64,000 nucleotides of DNA from assembly GCF_021530565.1 (NCBI RefSeq), contig NZ_JAKGBI010000002.1:248001-312000 (forward strand), in the 5' to 3' direction. Both the position numbers and the translations under genes were made by a program. The notes under the pieces were generated by a model that was given only the letters and a program-made list of their open reading frames with translations, was not told the DNA's origin and searched no databases. This document shows positions 17,519-28,229 of this stretch, in pieces. This DNA is from Pseudoalteromonas sp. SMS1. Lineage in GTDB: Bacteria; Pseudomonadota; Gammaproteobacteria; Enterobacterales; Alteromonadaceae. How positions within the stretch are numbered: position 1 is the stretch's first letter; every line of letters starts with the position of its first letter.

Positions 17519-20500
17519 TTAATGAAAGTGACGAGACTTATTATTAAACCCTTGTAGTAGCGCGCTTTCATCAATCAGTCGCCCAGCAATGACGTGGATA
17601 ACCTCCCCTTCTTTTTCGACAATGCCTTTTACACGCAACAGTTTGGCGCCCAGATATGCTTGTTTTTGTGCTTTTGCCGTGCCAGCCCATACCACCACAT
17701 TGATATTGCCCGTGTCATCCTCTAGGGTAAAAAATGTCACACCCGCAGCGGTGCCTGGTGCCTGCCGCCCCGTGACGACCCCTACCACCGTGACCAAACT
17801 CTTATGTGTTTTACCCGCCAGTTCATTCATACGGGTAAACGGTTCTAACAAGTCCGCTTCGTCTAATAGGGTGATCGGGTGTTTTTTTAAGGTCACACCT
17901 GTTGCCGTGTAATCTTCTATAAGATCAGCAAACACATCAGGTGTCTGAGTATGTTGCACTTGTGCTAGTTGCTTTCCATTAAATAATGGCAGATTTGCTT
18001 CACTGTTCATGATTTGCCAGCGGGCTGAGTACCTATCACCACTGAAGCTTTGTAATGCATTTGCAGAAGCAAGTCGCTCTAATGTACCCTTATCAATACC
18101 AGCCTCTCTCAAACACTGCACACGCTGATAACCCTGCTCCGGCCGTTGCGACACTATCCGCGCAGCCATTTTCTGATTAAACCCTTTGATGAGACGAAAG
18201 CCCAATCGAATGGCCCATTCATTCTGATAACGACAAACAAGATGGTCATACTCTGAATGATTAACACATACAGGGAGCACCATTACTTGATGCTGCTGCA
18301 CATCCTGTAGCAACTGTGAAGCACTGTAAAACCCCATTGGTAAACTGTTCAGTAATGCCGTAACAAACATGGCGGGATAATAGTATTTTAACCATGATGA
18401 AGCATAAGCTAGTACAGCAAAAGAGGCTGAATGGCTTTCTGGAAACCCGTATTCACCAAAGCCGCAAATCTGCTCAAAAATACGCTTGGCAAATGCGCTG
18501 TCATACCCCCGCTCAGCCATCCCCTTCAAGAGCTTGTCTCTAAACTGCATCAGCTCGCCTGACTTTTTCCAAGAGGCCATAGCACGACGAAGTTGATCAG
18601 CCTCACCACCAGAAAACCCCGCCGCGACCATCGCCAATTTAATAACCTGCTCTTGAAAAATGGGGACTCCCAATGTACGTTCTAACACCGCTTTCACGTC
18701 ATCAGAGGGATATGCGATTTCTTCCTCACCATTTCGGCGCTTTAAAAATGGGTGTACCATATCTCCTTGAATAGGTCCTGGACGCACTATCGCAATTTGA
18801 ATCACTAAATCGTAGTAGCATGCAGGTTTCAAACGGGGCAACATGCTCATTTGCGCGCGCGATTCAATTTGAAACACCCCAACAGTATCCGCTTTTTGGA
18901 TCATTCTGTAGACATCGGGATCATCCTGCATGCGCGTTAAATCAGCGAGACTTAACGCTCTCCCAGTGTGTCGCATAACCATATCAAATGCTTTACGTAT
19001 TGCCGTTAGCATACCAAGCGCAAGTACATCCACTTTAAGTAACTTGAGGCTTTCTAAATCGTCTTTGTCCCATTGGATCACGGTACGTTCTGCCATCGCG
19101 GCATTTTCGACAGGCACTAAGTCATGTAAAGGCCCTGCCGAGATCACAAACCCACCCACATGCTGTGAAAGGTGACGAGGAAACCCCATTACTTCATTGA
19201 CCAGTTCAATAAACTGTTGCCCCTTCATAGAGTCTGGCTCCAAACCTAGCTCAACAATTTGCGCCTGCCAATTCAAGCTCCGATCACGCCGATTTACATT
19301 TTTAATAAAATACTCAAGTTGAGACTGAGCAATGCCCAATGCTTTACCTATGTCACGCACTGCACTTTTAAAACGATATGTAATCACGGTTGCCGCAAGG
19401 GCTGCACGCTTGCGCCCATACTTTTGATAAATATACTGAATGACTTCTTCGCGCCTTTGATGCTCAAAGTCTACGTCAATATCAGGGGGTTCATTGCGTT
19501 CTTTACTAATAAAGCGCTCAAATAAAACCGCCACCTGACGCGGATCGACTGCGGTAATCTCTAAACAATAACAAACCACGGAGTTGGCAGCGGAACCACG
19601 CCCTTGATACAAAATTCCCCGGCTTTTGGCAAACATGACGATGTCATAAATTGTCAAAAAAAAGTAAGGGTAATCAAGCTCCTCAATTAAACTTAGCTCT
19701 TTCTCGATGGTGTTTTCGATTTCTTTCGGAACCCCATCAGGAAACCGCAGGCGCTTACCTTGCTCAACCAAAACACGTAAATACTGCATGGCTGTTTGTT
19801 CTGCTGGTACCAGCTCACTTGGGTATTGATACCGCAGTTCATCTAAATCAAATGCGCAACGTTTCGCAATGCGCTGTGATTCATCCAGCCAGCTCGGTTG
19901 AAACAGCTTTTCTAATTTAACTTTGGGGCGCATCGCGCGCTCGCTGTTTGCCAGCAAGTGCGACTTAATCTGGTCCACGGCTTGATTATGACTAATCGCG
20001 GTAAGCGTATGCTGCAAACGCAACCGGGTTGGTGAGTGCATGAGTACTCCCCCTACAGCACAAATGGGTAGGTTCCATAGTTTTGCGTGTACTTCACAGT
20101 GAGCAACATAACGTTTATCTTGATTATCAAGCCGCCGTTGTATACCAATCCATGTGCGCGCATAATGATAACGTGATAACCACTTTCCCCAATCACCATC
20201 TATTTTGTTGCCTGCTGGCAGCCAAATTATAAAGCAGTGACGCAATGACATTAGATCCCACTTTTCAAGTGTATAGCTTCCTTTGCTACTGCGACGCCGC
20301 GCATTGCTGATCACTCGGCATAACTCACTATAAGCTGCATGGTCAGGACAGATTAGAACGACTTCTAGGTCTTCAAAGCGAAGTAAGCTACCAATTATCA
20401 GCTTGATACCCAGTTGTTCACTTTTGATCAGAGAGTGCGCTCTTACTACTCCAGCTAGCGAACATTCATCTGTGATTGCCAAAGCTGAATAACCCAAAAA

Positions 20501-20587
20501 ATGCGCTTGCCTAACCAACTCTTCAGGTCGGGAGGCGCCATGCAGAAAAGAAAAGTTACTCTGGCAAAATAGCTCGGCATATTGCAT
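17519..20587 (-). CDS. dnaE2: Error-prone DNA polymerase DnaE2 (ImuC)
   Basis: The 1022-residue C-family polymerase does damage-induced mutagenic translesion synthesis. It has an N-terminal PHP domain (YAELFCQSNFSFLHGASRPEELV), the catalytic PDIDVDFEHQRREEV motif (residues ~372-386), YGFPESHSASFAVLAYASSW near the fingers, and a C-terminal OB fold (VTVVGVVTGRQAPGTAAGVTFFTLED). The length and short C-terminus are those of DnaE2, not of replicative DnaE. The ATG at 20587 overlaps the imuB stop (TGATG), so translation is coupled. Last gene of the LexA-controlled imuA-imuB-dnaE2 operon. Confidence 0.95.
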   Translation of the reverse strand: MQYAELFCQSNFSFLHGASRPEELVRQAHFLGYSALAITDECSLAGVVRAHSLIKSEQLGIKLIIGSLLRFEDLEVVLICPDHAAYSELCRVISNARRRSSKGSYTLEKWDLMSLRHCFIIWLPAGNKIDGDWGKWLSRYHYARTWIGIQRRLDNQDKRYVAHCEVHAKLWNLPICAVGGVLMHSPTRLRLQHTLTAISHNQAVDQIKSHLLANSERAMRPKVKLEKLFQPSWLDESQRIAKRCAFDLDELRYQYPSELVPAEQTAMQYLRVLVEQGKRLRFPDGVPKEIENTIEKELSLIEELDYPYFFLTIYDIVMFAKSRGILYQGRGSAANSVVCYCLEITAVDPRQVAVLFERFISKERNEPPDIDVDFEHQRREEVIQYIYQKYGRKRAALAATVITYRFKSAVRDIGKALGIAQSQLEYFIKNVNRRDRSLNWQAQIVELGLEPDSMKGQQFIELVNEVMGFPRHLSQHVGGFVISAGPLHDLVPVENAAMAERTVIQWDKDDLESLKLLKVDVLALGMLTAIRKAFDMVMRHTGRALSLADLTRMQDDPDVYRMIQKADTVGVFQIESRAQMSMLPRLKPACYYDLVIQIAIVRPGPIQGDMVHPFLKRRNGEEEIAYPSDDVKAVLERTLGVPIFQEQVIKLAMVAAGFSGGEADQLRRAMASWKKSGELMQFRDKLLKGMAERGYDSAFAKRIFEQICGFGEYGFPESHSASFAVLAYASSWLKYYYPAMFVTALLNSLPMGFYSASQLLQDVQQHQVMVLPVCVNHSEYDHLVCRYQNEWAIRLGFRLIKGFNQKMAARIVSQRPEQGYQRVQCLREAGIDKGTLERLASANALQSFSGDRYSARWQIMNSEANLPLFNGKQLAQVQHTQTPDVFADLIEDYTATGVTLKKHPITLLDEADLLEPFTRMNELAGKTHKSLVTVVGVVTGRQAPGTAAGVTFFTLEDDTGNINVVVWAGTAKAQKQAYLGAKLLRVKGIVEKEGEVIHVIAGRLIDESALLQGFNNKSRHFH

Positions 20588-22002
20588 CAACTAAACACCC
20601 CGTGCAAATACCAATGCTGCAACCTATCTCTAAATACCCACAACCAACGTTTAGATCCATCTTGAGCAATAAAATAGTCTCGCTCTATTTCATGACCATC
20701 CCACCAGCCAGTACAAATACGCTCCGGCCCGTGTACCAAGGTAACAGGCTGTTGAAGTGGTAAAATCTGAGGCAGTAATAAGTTGGGTCGCAGCATCGGC
20801 GTTGGCCTTAATGATGCAGTGCTACTGGCTCTAGAGGTCAAAGGGGGGCACTGTGATGTTGCTAACTCGGGACGAGCATCGGGACGAGGCTCGATACCTT
20901 GCACCGCTTGCGTACCGAGCTTTGCCTGCAGCACTGCCACGAGTCCTGCTGCAGTCATTGTCCCACAACGCTCGCTAAATAGATCTGAGCCTATTTCGTC
21001 AGGTTCGCAAAACTCCGTCACCGACAAAGCAATACTCTGTAATGGTGCAGCGAGCTGAGTTCTTTCAAGGACCAACAGGCATAAACCCTGCCACTTATCA
21101 GCACGGTATTCACCTTCGGCACTGCCGATGTCTAAATGCAAGGCCTCACAATCTCGCTGTACTAATGTAAACTGAATTGACTTCGTCAGCTTATTACGCA
21201 ATTTTAAAAACTGTTCTAGTTGGATCAGAAGCTTTAACAACGGCTTTGCTACCCAGTCTAAGTTTTCCAATTCATATAACAATGTCAATTGCCTTTCAAA
21301 AACTTCTGGGGGCTGATAAAACGTCACAGGGTGATGTAATTTTCCCCTTAACCGTCCAACATAATGTACCAACTCAGTATCAAAACGTTTACCTAATTCA
21401 AGCATAGGGATCGCTAACAATGCCTGTAGCGACTTTATACCAACCCGCACTAATCCTTGCAGCTGTTTATTGGGCAGTGCTAACGCACTGATAGGTAATC
21501 GTCCAAGGTGATACTCTAAACGCTCACGATCTGCACAAAGCATATCAAATTGAGCTTCTGCAAGTAATTGCGCTGCTAAAGGAGAGTAACCAAGACTAAA
21601 GTGATAGCATACATTTTGTACATGTAACCGAGCCTGTATCGTTTGCCAATATTCTGTAATGTCACGATACATCGTTAACATGCCTGAGACCTTGAGCAAC
21701 AAACCACAAGCGCCTGATAGATGGATCTCCGCAGTGCTTAAATATAGCCACTGCGCGAGCTCGACCAAACGTTGCGCAGTTTGCGCTTTATCATATTCGT
21801 GCACACATAATGACGAACACGTGGCCGCGGCGGCTCCCAGTCCCATATCCAACCGAATACCCGCCTGATGAGCCTCGAAATTCAGTTGTACAACTGAATG
21901 ACCACGACCCGCCACAATAATTGTAGGTTGCTGTAATGAACGGTCATGATACAGACTGTCTAATTGTAATTGCGGGAAATGCAAATAAAGCCACAATGCC
22001 AT
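20587..22002 (-). CDS. imuB: ImuB, inactive Y-family polymerase-like mutagenesis protein
   Basis: The 471-residue protein starts MALWLYLHFPQLQLDSLY. The N-terminal segment that carries the catalytic Asp residues in active Y-family polymerases lacks them here, as is known for ImuB, which acts as adaptor joining ImuA, DnaE2 and the sliding clamp. The C-terminal part (residues ~410-471) ends RWLWVFRDRLQHWYLHGVFS, the typical ImuB C-terminus. Sits between imuA (3 bp gap) and dnaE2 (1-base overlap). Confidence 0.93.
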   Translation of the reverse strand: MALWLYLHFPQLQLDSLYHDRSLQQPTIIVAGRGHSVVQLNFEAHQAGIRLDMGLGAAAATCSSLCVHEYDKAQTAQRLVELAQWLYLSTAEIHLSGACGLLLKVSGMLTMYRDITEYWQTIQARLHVQNVCYHFSLGYSPLAAQLLAEAQFDMLCADRERLEYHLGRLPISALALPNKQLQGLVRVGIKSLQALLAIPMLELGKRFDTELVHYVGRLRGKLHHPVTFYQPPEVFERQLTLLYELENLDWVAKPLLKLLIQLEQFLKLRNKLTKSIQFTLVQRDCEALHLDIGSAEGEYRADKWQGLCLLVLERTQLAAPLQSIALSVTEFCEPDEIGSDLFSERCGTMTAAGLVAVLQAKLGTQAVQGIEPRPDARPELATSQCPPLTSRASSTASLRPTPMLRPNLLLPQILPLQQPVTLVHGPERICTGWWDGHEIERDYFIAQDGSKRWLWVFRDRLQHWYLHGVFS

Positions 22003-22005
22003 AAC

Positions 22006-22707
22006 TCACCTATTTGCTTGCTGCAAAGCCTGCGCTATCGTCACCACCTGCGCACTTTTCGAGGCCTTACTTTGTGATGTCAATTCAGGCCAATTCGACG
22101 ACATATCCAAAATAAAATCAGGTTTGGCCCATCCTCCACGGCGCTTGGTAATCTGCACTGTTAAGCCCAGATCATGCGGCATCAACTTTAAACTCAAGCA
22201 TACGGGAAGAGAAGCTGACTGCTTGATATCGCTGCGCAATAGACAAATTAGTCCCTGTCCGGTTTGTGCGGCCAGTTGTAAGCGTTTAACTTGATGTATT
22301 TCTAAATCACCATGCCATAATAAAACGCTGTCGCAAGCACCACTTTTTAAGCACTGCTCCGCAGCCCACAGAGCCTCTTGTGGCGAATTAGGCGTGATAA
22401 CTAAAAACCGCCCAGTGTCGACCCCTTGATGGAAAAGCGCATGCGCATTCAGCTGTGCTGGGGGGTGAATAACCGCACACATTCGAGTTTGTCCACGTAG
22501 GTAAGGCAATAATAACCGGAGCTCACCAATGCCTGCTTGACTTTGAATATCCACAACACCTTGCTTTGGAAGCCCGCCACGCAACTGCTTATCAAGATCG
22601 TCAAATCCTGTGCTGACGGTTTCATATGCCTGACGAGAAACCGGCGCATTTTCTGTCCCCTGCCACACTAGGTTCTGATGCTGTAAAAAATCAATTAAAT
22701 TGGCCAT
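22006..22707 (-). CDS. imuA: ImuA, RecA-like mutagenesis protein
   Basis: About 233 residues from ATG 22707. The protein resembles RecA/SulA-like ImuA: YETVSTGFDDLDKQLRGGLPKQGVVDI, with a degenerate Walker A region (QSQAGIGELRLLLPYL) that lacks GKT. It is the first gene of the SOS mutagenesis cassette. The start at 22707 is preferred over an in-frame ATG at 22767 because the longer version would run through the LexA box that controls the operon. Role: partner of ImuB in recruiting DnaE2 to damage. Confidence 0.9.
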   Translation of the reverse strand: MANLIDFLQHQNLVWQGTENAPVSRQAYETVSTGFDDLDKQLRGGLPKQGVVDIQSQAGIGELRLLLPYLRGQTRMCAVIHPPAQLNAHALFHQGVDTGRFLVITPNSPQEALWAAEQCLKSGACDSVLLWHGDLEIHQVKRLQLAAQTGQGLICLLRSDIKQSASLPVCLSLKLMPHDLGLTVQITKRRGGWAKPDFILDMSSNWPELTSQSKASKSAQVVTIAQALQQANR

Positions 22708-22720
22708 AACACACACTTTA

Positions 22721-22736
22721 CTGTATACATATACAG
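22721..22736. promoter_or_regulatory. LexA (SOS) box controlling imuA-imuB-dnaE2
   Basis: CTGTATACATATACAG fits the gammaproteobacterial LexA consensus CTG-N10-CAG with a perfect palindrome. It is 13 bp upstream of the imuA start, so LexA would cover the promoter. The SRAP gene starting 118 bp away on the other strand could share it. Confidence 0.93.
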
Positions 22737-22854
22737 TATTATAGATCAAAATCAAAAGTGCAAGCATGATCTACGCGTGATCGTTCAAAGTCGCTGTAGC
22801 AAGCTGTATTAAAGAGAGACATGGTCAATACTTGGAGTAACTTGGAGGTGTAAA

Positions 22855-23547
22855 ATGTGTGGCAGACTCAATATTACTGACGACCCTTTCGTAATCCAGA
22901 TCTTACTCGATTTAGGCATCAAGCACCCGCATGAGCACGTTCATTTTGGTCGCTTTAAACGTGCCACAGATACCATCAGTATCGTCCATCAGGATCACGG
23001 TAAACGCCGTATCAGTAGTGCAATATGGTGGCTATTACTGACGCAAACCCAGTGTGGGTTTAAACCCTCCAAATACACCTCTTTCAACAGCCGATACGAC
23101 AAACTTCATGTGCAAAGCAGTGCAGCCTACAGGCCATTCAGATATAGCCGCTGTATTATTGTTGTGAAAGGGTTTGGAGAAACCCAGTTCCAAAATGGCA
23201 AGCCCTTGCACTACCATGACTTTATCGCAAAAAATAATGCGCTGTGTTTAGCAGGGTTATACAAACACTGGCAACACCCTATCTCCGGTAAGTCCGTGCT
23301 TTCTTGCTCAGTAATTACACTACCACCGCACCCTAAACTCCGCCCTTACCACGACAAGGCAAGCCCAATGATGCTTCCGCAAGACCCTGAATTATTGAAT
23401 AGCTGGTTAGATGATAGGCACCACGAAGTAGCTGAATTTACGCATTTATTGGTACCTCATCTGTATCAAACTCTTACAGTACAAAAAATTGACAAACCAA
23501 GTTGCCACAACCCCATCGCACATTCACATGTTTTAATACATGATTAA
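22855..23547 (+). CDS. SOS response-associated peptidase-type (SRAP/YedK) protein, diverged
   Basis: The 230-residue protein starts with MCGR, where Cys2 (after Met removal) forms the covalent crosslink with abasic sites in single-stranded DNA. Other active-site positions can be matched: Asn in FNSRYDKL (normally NARSE), Glu in KGFGETQ (normally GFYEW) and His in PYHDKASPMML (normally HDRMPVIL). The catalytic set is kept but the surrounding motifs are unusual, so function may be shifted. A strong GGAGG ribosome site precedes the gene. It is divergent from the imu operon, consistent with an SOS role. It shields abasic sites at replication forks in known homologues. Confidence 0.88.
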   Translation: MCGRLNITDDPFVIQILLDLGIKHPHEHVHFGRFKRATDTISIVHQDHGKRRISSAIWWLLLTQTQCGFKPSKYTSFNSRYDKLHVQSSAAYRPFRYSRCIIVVKGFGETQFQNGKPLHYHDFIAKNNALCLAGLYKHWQHPISGKSVLSCSVITLPPHPKLRPYHDKASPMMLPQDPELLNSWLDDRHHEVAEFTHLLVPHLYQTLTVQKIDKPSCHNPIAHSHVLIHD

Positions 23548-23557
23548 TGCACGTACG

Positions 23558-25864
23558 TTACACTCGGTAGTGGGTTAAAATCCCATCCAGCTCGATTGCC
23601 AATTGCTCTAGCTGTGCAGCCCGCTCATCAATTTCTCTGCCACGAGACAGGTTGTTACTGGCCTCCTGGCTTATTGCAGAAATTGAATGGCTAATTTGTA
23701 ATACTGTATCAGATTGCTGCTTTGACGCCGCGGCCACCTGTGTATTCATTGCCGCAATTTGCGAGATGGCTTCGGTGACATCATCCAGTGAAGCCTTTGC
23801 TTGTTCAGACGTATCGGCATTACTGACACTTTGAGATTGACTCTGTTTAACTCGACCTTGCGCCTTCTGGACGCCCGATTGCAGGCGTTTAATCATATCT
23901 TCTATCTCACCTGTCGCCTTTTGCGTGCGTATCGCAAGGCCACGCACTTCATCAGCAACAACGGCAAACCCTCGTCCGGCCTCTCCCGCTCGTGCAGCTT
24001 CAATCGCCGCATTCAATGCCAATAAGTTTGTCTGTTCAGCAACAGATTGGATCACATCTAGCACACTGCCAATTTTGGCACTTTGATTAGATAAAACGGC
24101 CATCATCTCCCCCACAGAATCCATTTCGGAGGCCAGTTGTTGAGAGATCATCGCACATTGTGCAACCAAGTCATTGGTATTATCGGTCAAGCTATTTACT
24201 TGTTGGGTTTGTTCTGAGGTTTTCAGTGCACTATTTGCCACTTCCTGCACAGCTTGCTGCATCTGCGCCCCTGCTGCAGCTGATTGCTCACAATCTAAGG
24301 ATTGTTGATTAACAGTACTGATCAATGCACCCATGCGCTCTGACAATAGGATAGACATTTCTTTTAGCGTATGCGCACTGCCGAGCATGTCACTAAAATT
24401 GCCTTGTAAACGCCCAACCAATCGATTCACCGACTCACTTAATTCACGGATCTCGGCATCCCCTTTCTCTGGCGCACGCAAACGAAAGTCATTATTATCC
24501 GCGATGTCTCTGATTGCGTTACTGGCCGCTAAAATTGGTTGTGTGACTCTGGTCGCAATAAATATACCGATCAGTGTCGCTAACACCCCGGCAATTAAAA
24601 TAAATACCAATGCTGATTGCATAATCGATAACTTCAAAGATGAAATCATCGCGAAGGCTTCTGCGTAGTCCACTTCGCTAACAATCGCCCAGTTTAACCC
24701 CTCAATACTTAAAGGGGCATAAGCGGAAGCAACAGCCACCGAGCGATAATCATCGAATATGGCAACCCCCGACTCTCCTTTGAGTGCAGCCCGTGTACCT
24801 GGTGAGTCTACTTCTAAAATACCCACCGTGGTATCTTGCTGCTTTATTTGAGCAATTGTCTCGGACGAAACATTATGTGCCGAGAGCATAGCTAAAAATT
24901 GCCCTTTGTCTTCAACAAAAAAACGGCTGTTGGTCAGTAATTTTCGCGATTGATTCACCACATATATCTCACCTGACTCACCTAGCCCTTGTGCTTTCCA
25001 CTGCCCTGAAAACGTCAGCATTTTATTGATTTCATCAATTGGAAGTTGGAATACAAGTACTCCCAATAACGTCCCATTCTTTACAATTGCGGAGCTAATA
25101 AAACCAGCTGCGGCATTGTATGATGGCAGATAAGGCGCAAAGTCAATAAAGTTTCCTTGACGTATCGTTTGTCGACTTGCAACTTCAAAGGCCCGAGCTA
25201 AACCTGAATCACTAAACGGGCCTTGTGTGAGAGACGTCGCAAAGTCCACTTCTTTAAATACTGAGTACACAACCTCGCCTTCAGGATTCACAATAAAGAT
25301 GTCATAAAAACCAAACTGTGATTGAAAATCACGTAACGCCCCATGGTACTTACTATGGACCGTATCATATTGATTTTTATGCGAAGAGGTTAACAACTGA
25401 TCTTTGTTACCGAGTGGATGCGGATTATCAGCAATATACTTTGCCTGCAGTGATTTTGCGCGATCAGATAGCTGGGAAAATAACCGAATTGCCTCTCCCT
25501 TTTGCTGGGGGCTTTTATCGGTTAAAACAGGTTGGAATTGCGCCTGATAATAGCTTTTTAATGCTGTTAGTTCGCTTTCATTGACAGGCCCAATGTTATT
25601 ATATGCGGCATTAAAGGCGTTGGCTGCATCTATCACCATGGTTGAATGTGCTAACGTGATCGCCTGTGACTGCATCGTCTCGAAATAACCTTCTACTTGA
25701 TTTTGCATCGCATTTCGTCTCGATATCAGGTTATTCTCAACCTCTTTAGACACCGCAGCTTCACCTTCTTGATAAGCGATCAAGCCAATTGCAAAGCACG
25801 CTATCAATAAAGGCACCACCGCAAGTAATATTGAGACAATGCTCAAACGTGTTTTTAACTGCAC
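23558..25864 (-). CDS. Methyl-accepting chemotaxis protein with periplasmic double-Cache sensor
   Basis: The 768-residue inner membrane receptor has a membrane segment at residues ~8-30 and a large periplasmic region (~31-405) whose order fits a double Cache ligand domain ([34 protein letters not shown]). A second membrane segment (~412-435), a HAMP domain (~436-490, [20 protein letters not shown]) and a signalling domain with the hairpin tip [19 protein letters not shown] and [10 protein letters not shown] follow. Start is GTG after TTAGGAG. It signals to CheA/CheW. The ligand is unknown. Confidence 0.93.
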   Translation of the reverse strand: MQLKTRLSIVSILLAVVPLLIACFAIGLIAYQEGEAAVSKEVENNLISRRNAMQNQVEGYFETMQSQAITLAHSTMVIDAANAFNAAYNNIGPVNESELTALKSYYQAQFQPVLTDKSPQQKGEAIRLFSQLSDRAKSLQAKYIADNPHPLGNKDQLLTSSHKNQYDTVHSKYHGALRDFQSQFGFYDIFIVNPEGEVVYSVFKEVDFATSLTQGPFSDSGLARAFEVASRQTIRQGNFIDFAPYLPSYNAAAGFISSAIVKNGTLLGVLVFQLPIDEINKMLTFSGQWKAQGLGESGEIYVVNQSRKLLTNSRFFVEDKGQFLAMLSAHNVSSETIAQIKQQDTTVGILEVDSPGTRAALKGESGVAIFDDYRSVAVASAYAPLSIEGLNWAIVSEVDYAEAFAMISSLKLSIMQSALVFILIAGVLATLIGIFIATRVTQPILAASNAIRDIADNNDFRLRAPEKGDAEIRELSESVNRLVGRLQGNFSDMLGSAHTLKEMSILLSERMGALISTVNQQSLDCEQSAAAGAQMQQAVQEVANSALKTSEQTQQVNSLTDNTNDLVAQCAMISQQLASEMDSVGEMMAVLSNQSAKIGSVLDVIQSVAEQTNLLALNAAIEAARAGEAGRGFAVVADEVRGLAIRTQKATGEIEDMIKRLQSGVQKAQGRVKQSQSQSVSNADTSEQAKASLDDVTEAISQIAAMNTQVAAASKQQSDTVLQISHSISAISQEASNNLSRGREIDERAAQLEQLAIELDGILTHYRV

Positions 25865-26112
25865 TTCAACTCCTAATTACCTGTTTAATGATCACCACTT
25901 ACAATGTTGTCAACATCAAGCGCACGACGCAGTACTAAATCTCTTAGCATGCAATTTCTGACTTTTAATTATTTGTCTATAAGAGAACAAAAAACAACCT
26001 TAAAAACCCATACAAAACTATTAATTGATGAGAAGCATAAAAATAATGCTCAATAAATTATTCACACTACCGACAAATAAATAGAAAAATACAACTAATT
26101 AAGGAAAGGAAT

Positions 26113-27642
26113 ATGAAAATTAAGTCTTTGATATTAATATTATCGAGTATTTTTGCCGCTCAAGGACAGGCGCAGGTCATCGAAAAACTAGATTTTGAAC
26201 ACTCAATTGACAATGTAGAGGTCAATGACGGTGATGTCACAGAGGTGGTACAAACCAATGTGGATCCTATCTCCGACAGTTATAGTTTAAAGGTCAGTGC
26301 ACTCAGCCACTTCGAAATAAAACGCGCTTTTGAACTCAACACCACGTTAGCGAACCCAACGCAGTTTACAGTCAGTTTTGATGTCAAGCTGCCAAACATT
26401 CAACAATCACATTATCAAGGTATCACCCCCCTCTACACCGCTTTAATCGTCGAGTTTGAAGATGGTAGTCAAGTGCAAGTATATACTTCTGAGGCAGATA
26501 AAATTAGCCAACAGCCTGATAGTGTTCATTCATTCGACGTTGCAACAACATTACCTAGCCAAAAGCATATTAAGCAGGTAACAGCTTACTGGAGCATGCA
26601 TTTATTAGATGAGATGCCCGTACTTTTTGACAACATCGAGGCCCAGCTTACGACCAATTCAGAGCGCCGCGATACAGTGGTCCAACACTTCTTAATGGAT
26701 GACACAGCACCAACAACGATTGAGCAGCTGCAACAGTATTTTAGCGGCAATATCATCCTAACAAATGAACACTCAGACCAAAACATCCCCAGTTTACAAA
26801 TCAAGGCAGACCATCAAGGCCGATATCGTTCTAAATTTGAACTGAATAACCTGCCCATTGTGCACACAACCCCCAATTATATTGTCACGCAATTACAGTT
26901 GCATAACCCCAGTGACGAACCCGTTGACGTTCAGCTTACTGGTCAAGCCTACTTTATGCGCGAGCTGGTTGGACAAGCTAATACAAGTAGCCGATACAAC
27001 ACATTGACACTGACAGCCAACGCGCGTGAAACCGTACCATTAATGCTTGATTTCAGTGATGATTACGATACATCAGGCATATCATCAATGTACTTTGACA
27101 TTGAAGCCACACGTTCGATATTGATTGAAGCAGTCAATGTTTATACTGCGCAGACGCGCTCGAATGGCGCTTTCTACCAAGCGTATAATAACTATGAATC
27201 AGGCCTCATTGATTTCACGACACGTTATCCTGCAGAAGTCTCCATCAACCTTGAAAACAATGGGCAATTTAACGACTCGCAAGGCCTGACGCTCGCGCTT
27301 TCTCCGTGGCGACAAGCAAGTCATTCATATTTTTTCCCATGGAGTGATAGCCGCTTTGCCACACAAATACAAACTCAGCTAGATCTTAATATTACCGAAG
27401 CCACTTTTGGGAAGCCCTTGCAAGTATGCACCGATGTGTACTACAGAACAGGCACAAAAGACTCATTTTGCGAAGCGCGAACACTCGGTAAGGGTAGCTA
27501 CCAAGTTAATAAACTCTATTCATTGAATCCCCACAAACCACTCCATCGCTTACTGGTTAGAGTGCGATCGTTTAGTAGCGCACCCGCTACGGTGACGATA
27601 GATAATTTCTCTCTGAAGTATTGGCAACCGCCGATCGATTAA
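26113..27642 (+). CDS. Hypothetical secreted protein, beta-rich
   Basis: The 509-residue protein has a signal peptide (MKIKSLILILSSIFAAQGQA) after an AAGGAAAGG ribosome site. The mature protein is beta-rich and low in Cys, with phrases such as DFEHSIDNVEVNDGDV and VTIDNFSLKYWQPP at the ends that recall jelly-roll carbohydrate-binding modules of marine polysaccharide degraders. Residues ~440-455 contain the only Cys pair (QVCTDV, SFCEAR). No catalytic motif is recognised. Probably an exported binding or structural protein. A clear terminator follows. Monocistronic. Confidence 0.75.
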   Translation: MKIKSLILILSSIFAAQGQAQVIEKLDFEHSIDNVEVNDGDVTEVVQTNVDPISDSYSLKVSALSHFEIKRAFELNTTLANPTQFTVSFDVKLPNIQQSHYQGITPLYTALIVEFEDGSQVQVYTSEADKISQQPDSVHSFDVATTLPSQKHIKQVTAYWSMHLLDEMPVLFDNIEAQLTTNSERRDTVVQHFLMDDTAPTTIEQLQQYFSGNIILTNEHSDQNIPSLQIKADHQGRYRSKFELNNLPIVHTTPNYIVTQLQLHNPSDEPVDVQLTGQAYFMRELVGQANTSSRYNTLTLTANARETVPLMLDFSDDYDTSGISSMYFDIEATRSILIEAVNVYTAQTRSNGAFYQAYNNYESGLIDFTTRYPAEVSINLENNGQFNDSQGLTLALSPWRQASHSYFFPWSDSRFATQIQTQLDLNITEATFGKPLQVCTDVYYRTGTKDSFCEARTLGKGSYQVNKLYSLNPHKPLHRLLVRVRSFSSAPATVTIDNFSLKYWQPPID

Positions 27643-27682
27643 AGGCCTGTGCATCTAAGTGCCCTAACGCAGGTAGGCAGAA

Positions 27683-27713
27683 AAAAAAGCGGAGCAATTG
27701 GCTCCGCTTTTTT
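27683..27713 (+). terminator. Rho-independent terminator after the secreted protein gene
   Basis: Stem GCGGAGC / GCTCCGC with an AATTG loop, extended by A:T pairs on both sides and followed by TTTTTT. The A run upstream makes it potentially bidirectional. Confidence 0.9.
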
Positions 27714-28229
27714 CATGCAAATTTCAAATGTGTAGAGCATGACACTGCTTTCTGTGTGGTGCCCCCCACACCTATCCACATAAATGCTGTTTTCGCAAAA
27801 TTTATACACCCAAATACGGGGGTACCCTCTGCTTTTACTATTTAAATTTAATCAACAATAAACAGCTTTCTACGAAAACCACACCCTATGAATTAGATAG
27901 TCAGTAAATATATGCGGAAAATACATTTACGCGCTAAAAATAGCTAAGTTCGGGTACAAGTTCAAGCAAACTTAGTACAAATTAAGCAAAAGTATGCAAT
28001 TATAAATAAAATCATAAACCAACTACATTTCATAGACTTAAAACAATCACACAAACGCATTTAATGATGCTAATAATACACTGTACATATATTTGCCATC
28101 ATTTTGACAACGGAGTTTCATTTTTGGGGAATACACTCCATCGCGTTCAAGTTGGAAGAACAAAAACAGTTAATTTGGGCTGTTCATTTATTCACAAGGA
28201 GGGAGAAACACAATAAACCCACAGGAATC
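27714..28229. other. AT-rich intergenic region with no gene
   Basis: About 515 bases between a terminator and the phosphatase gene. I see no supported coding frame on either strand. A TTGACA at 28104-28109 could be a -35 element for the phosphatase transcript, but no good -10 follows at 16-18 bp. No PhoB-type box was recognised. Confidence 0.5.
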
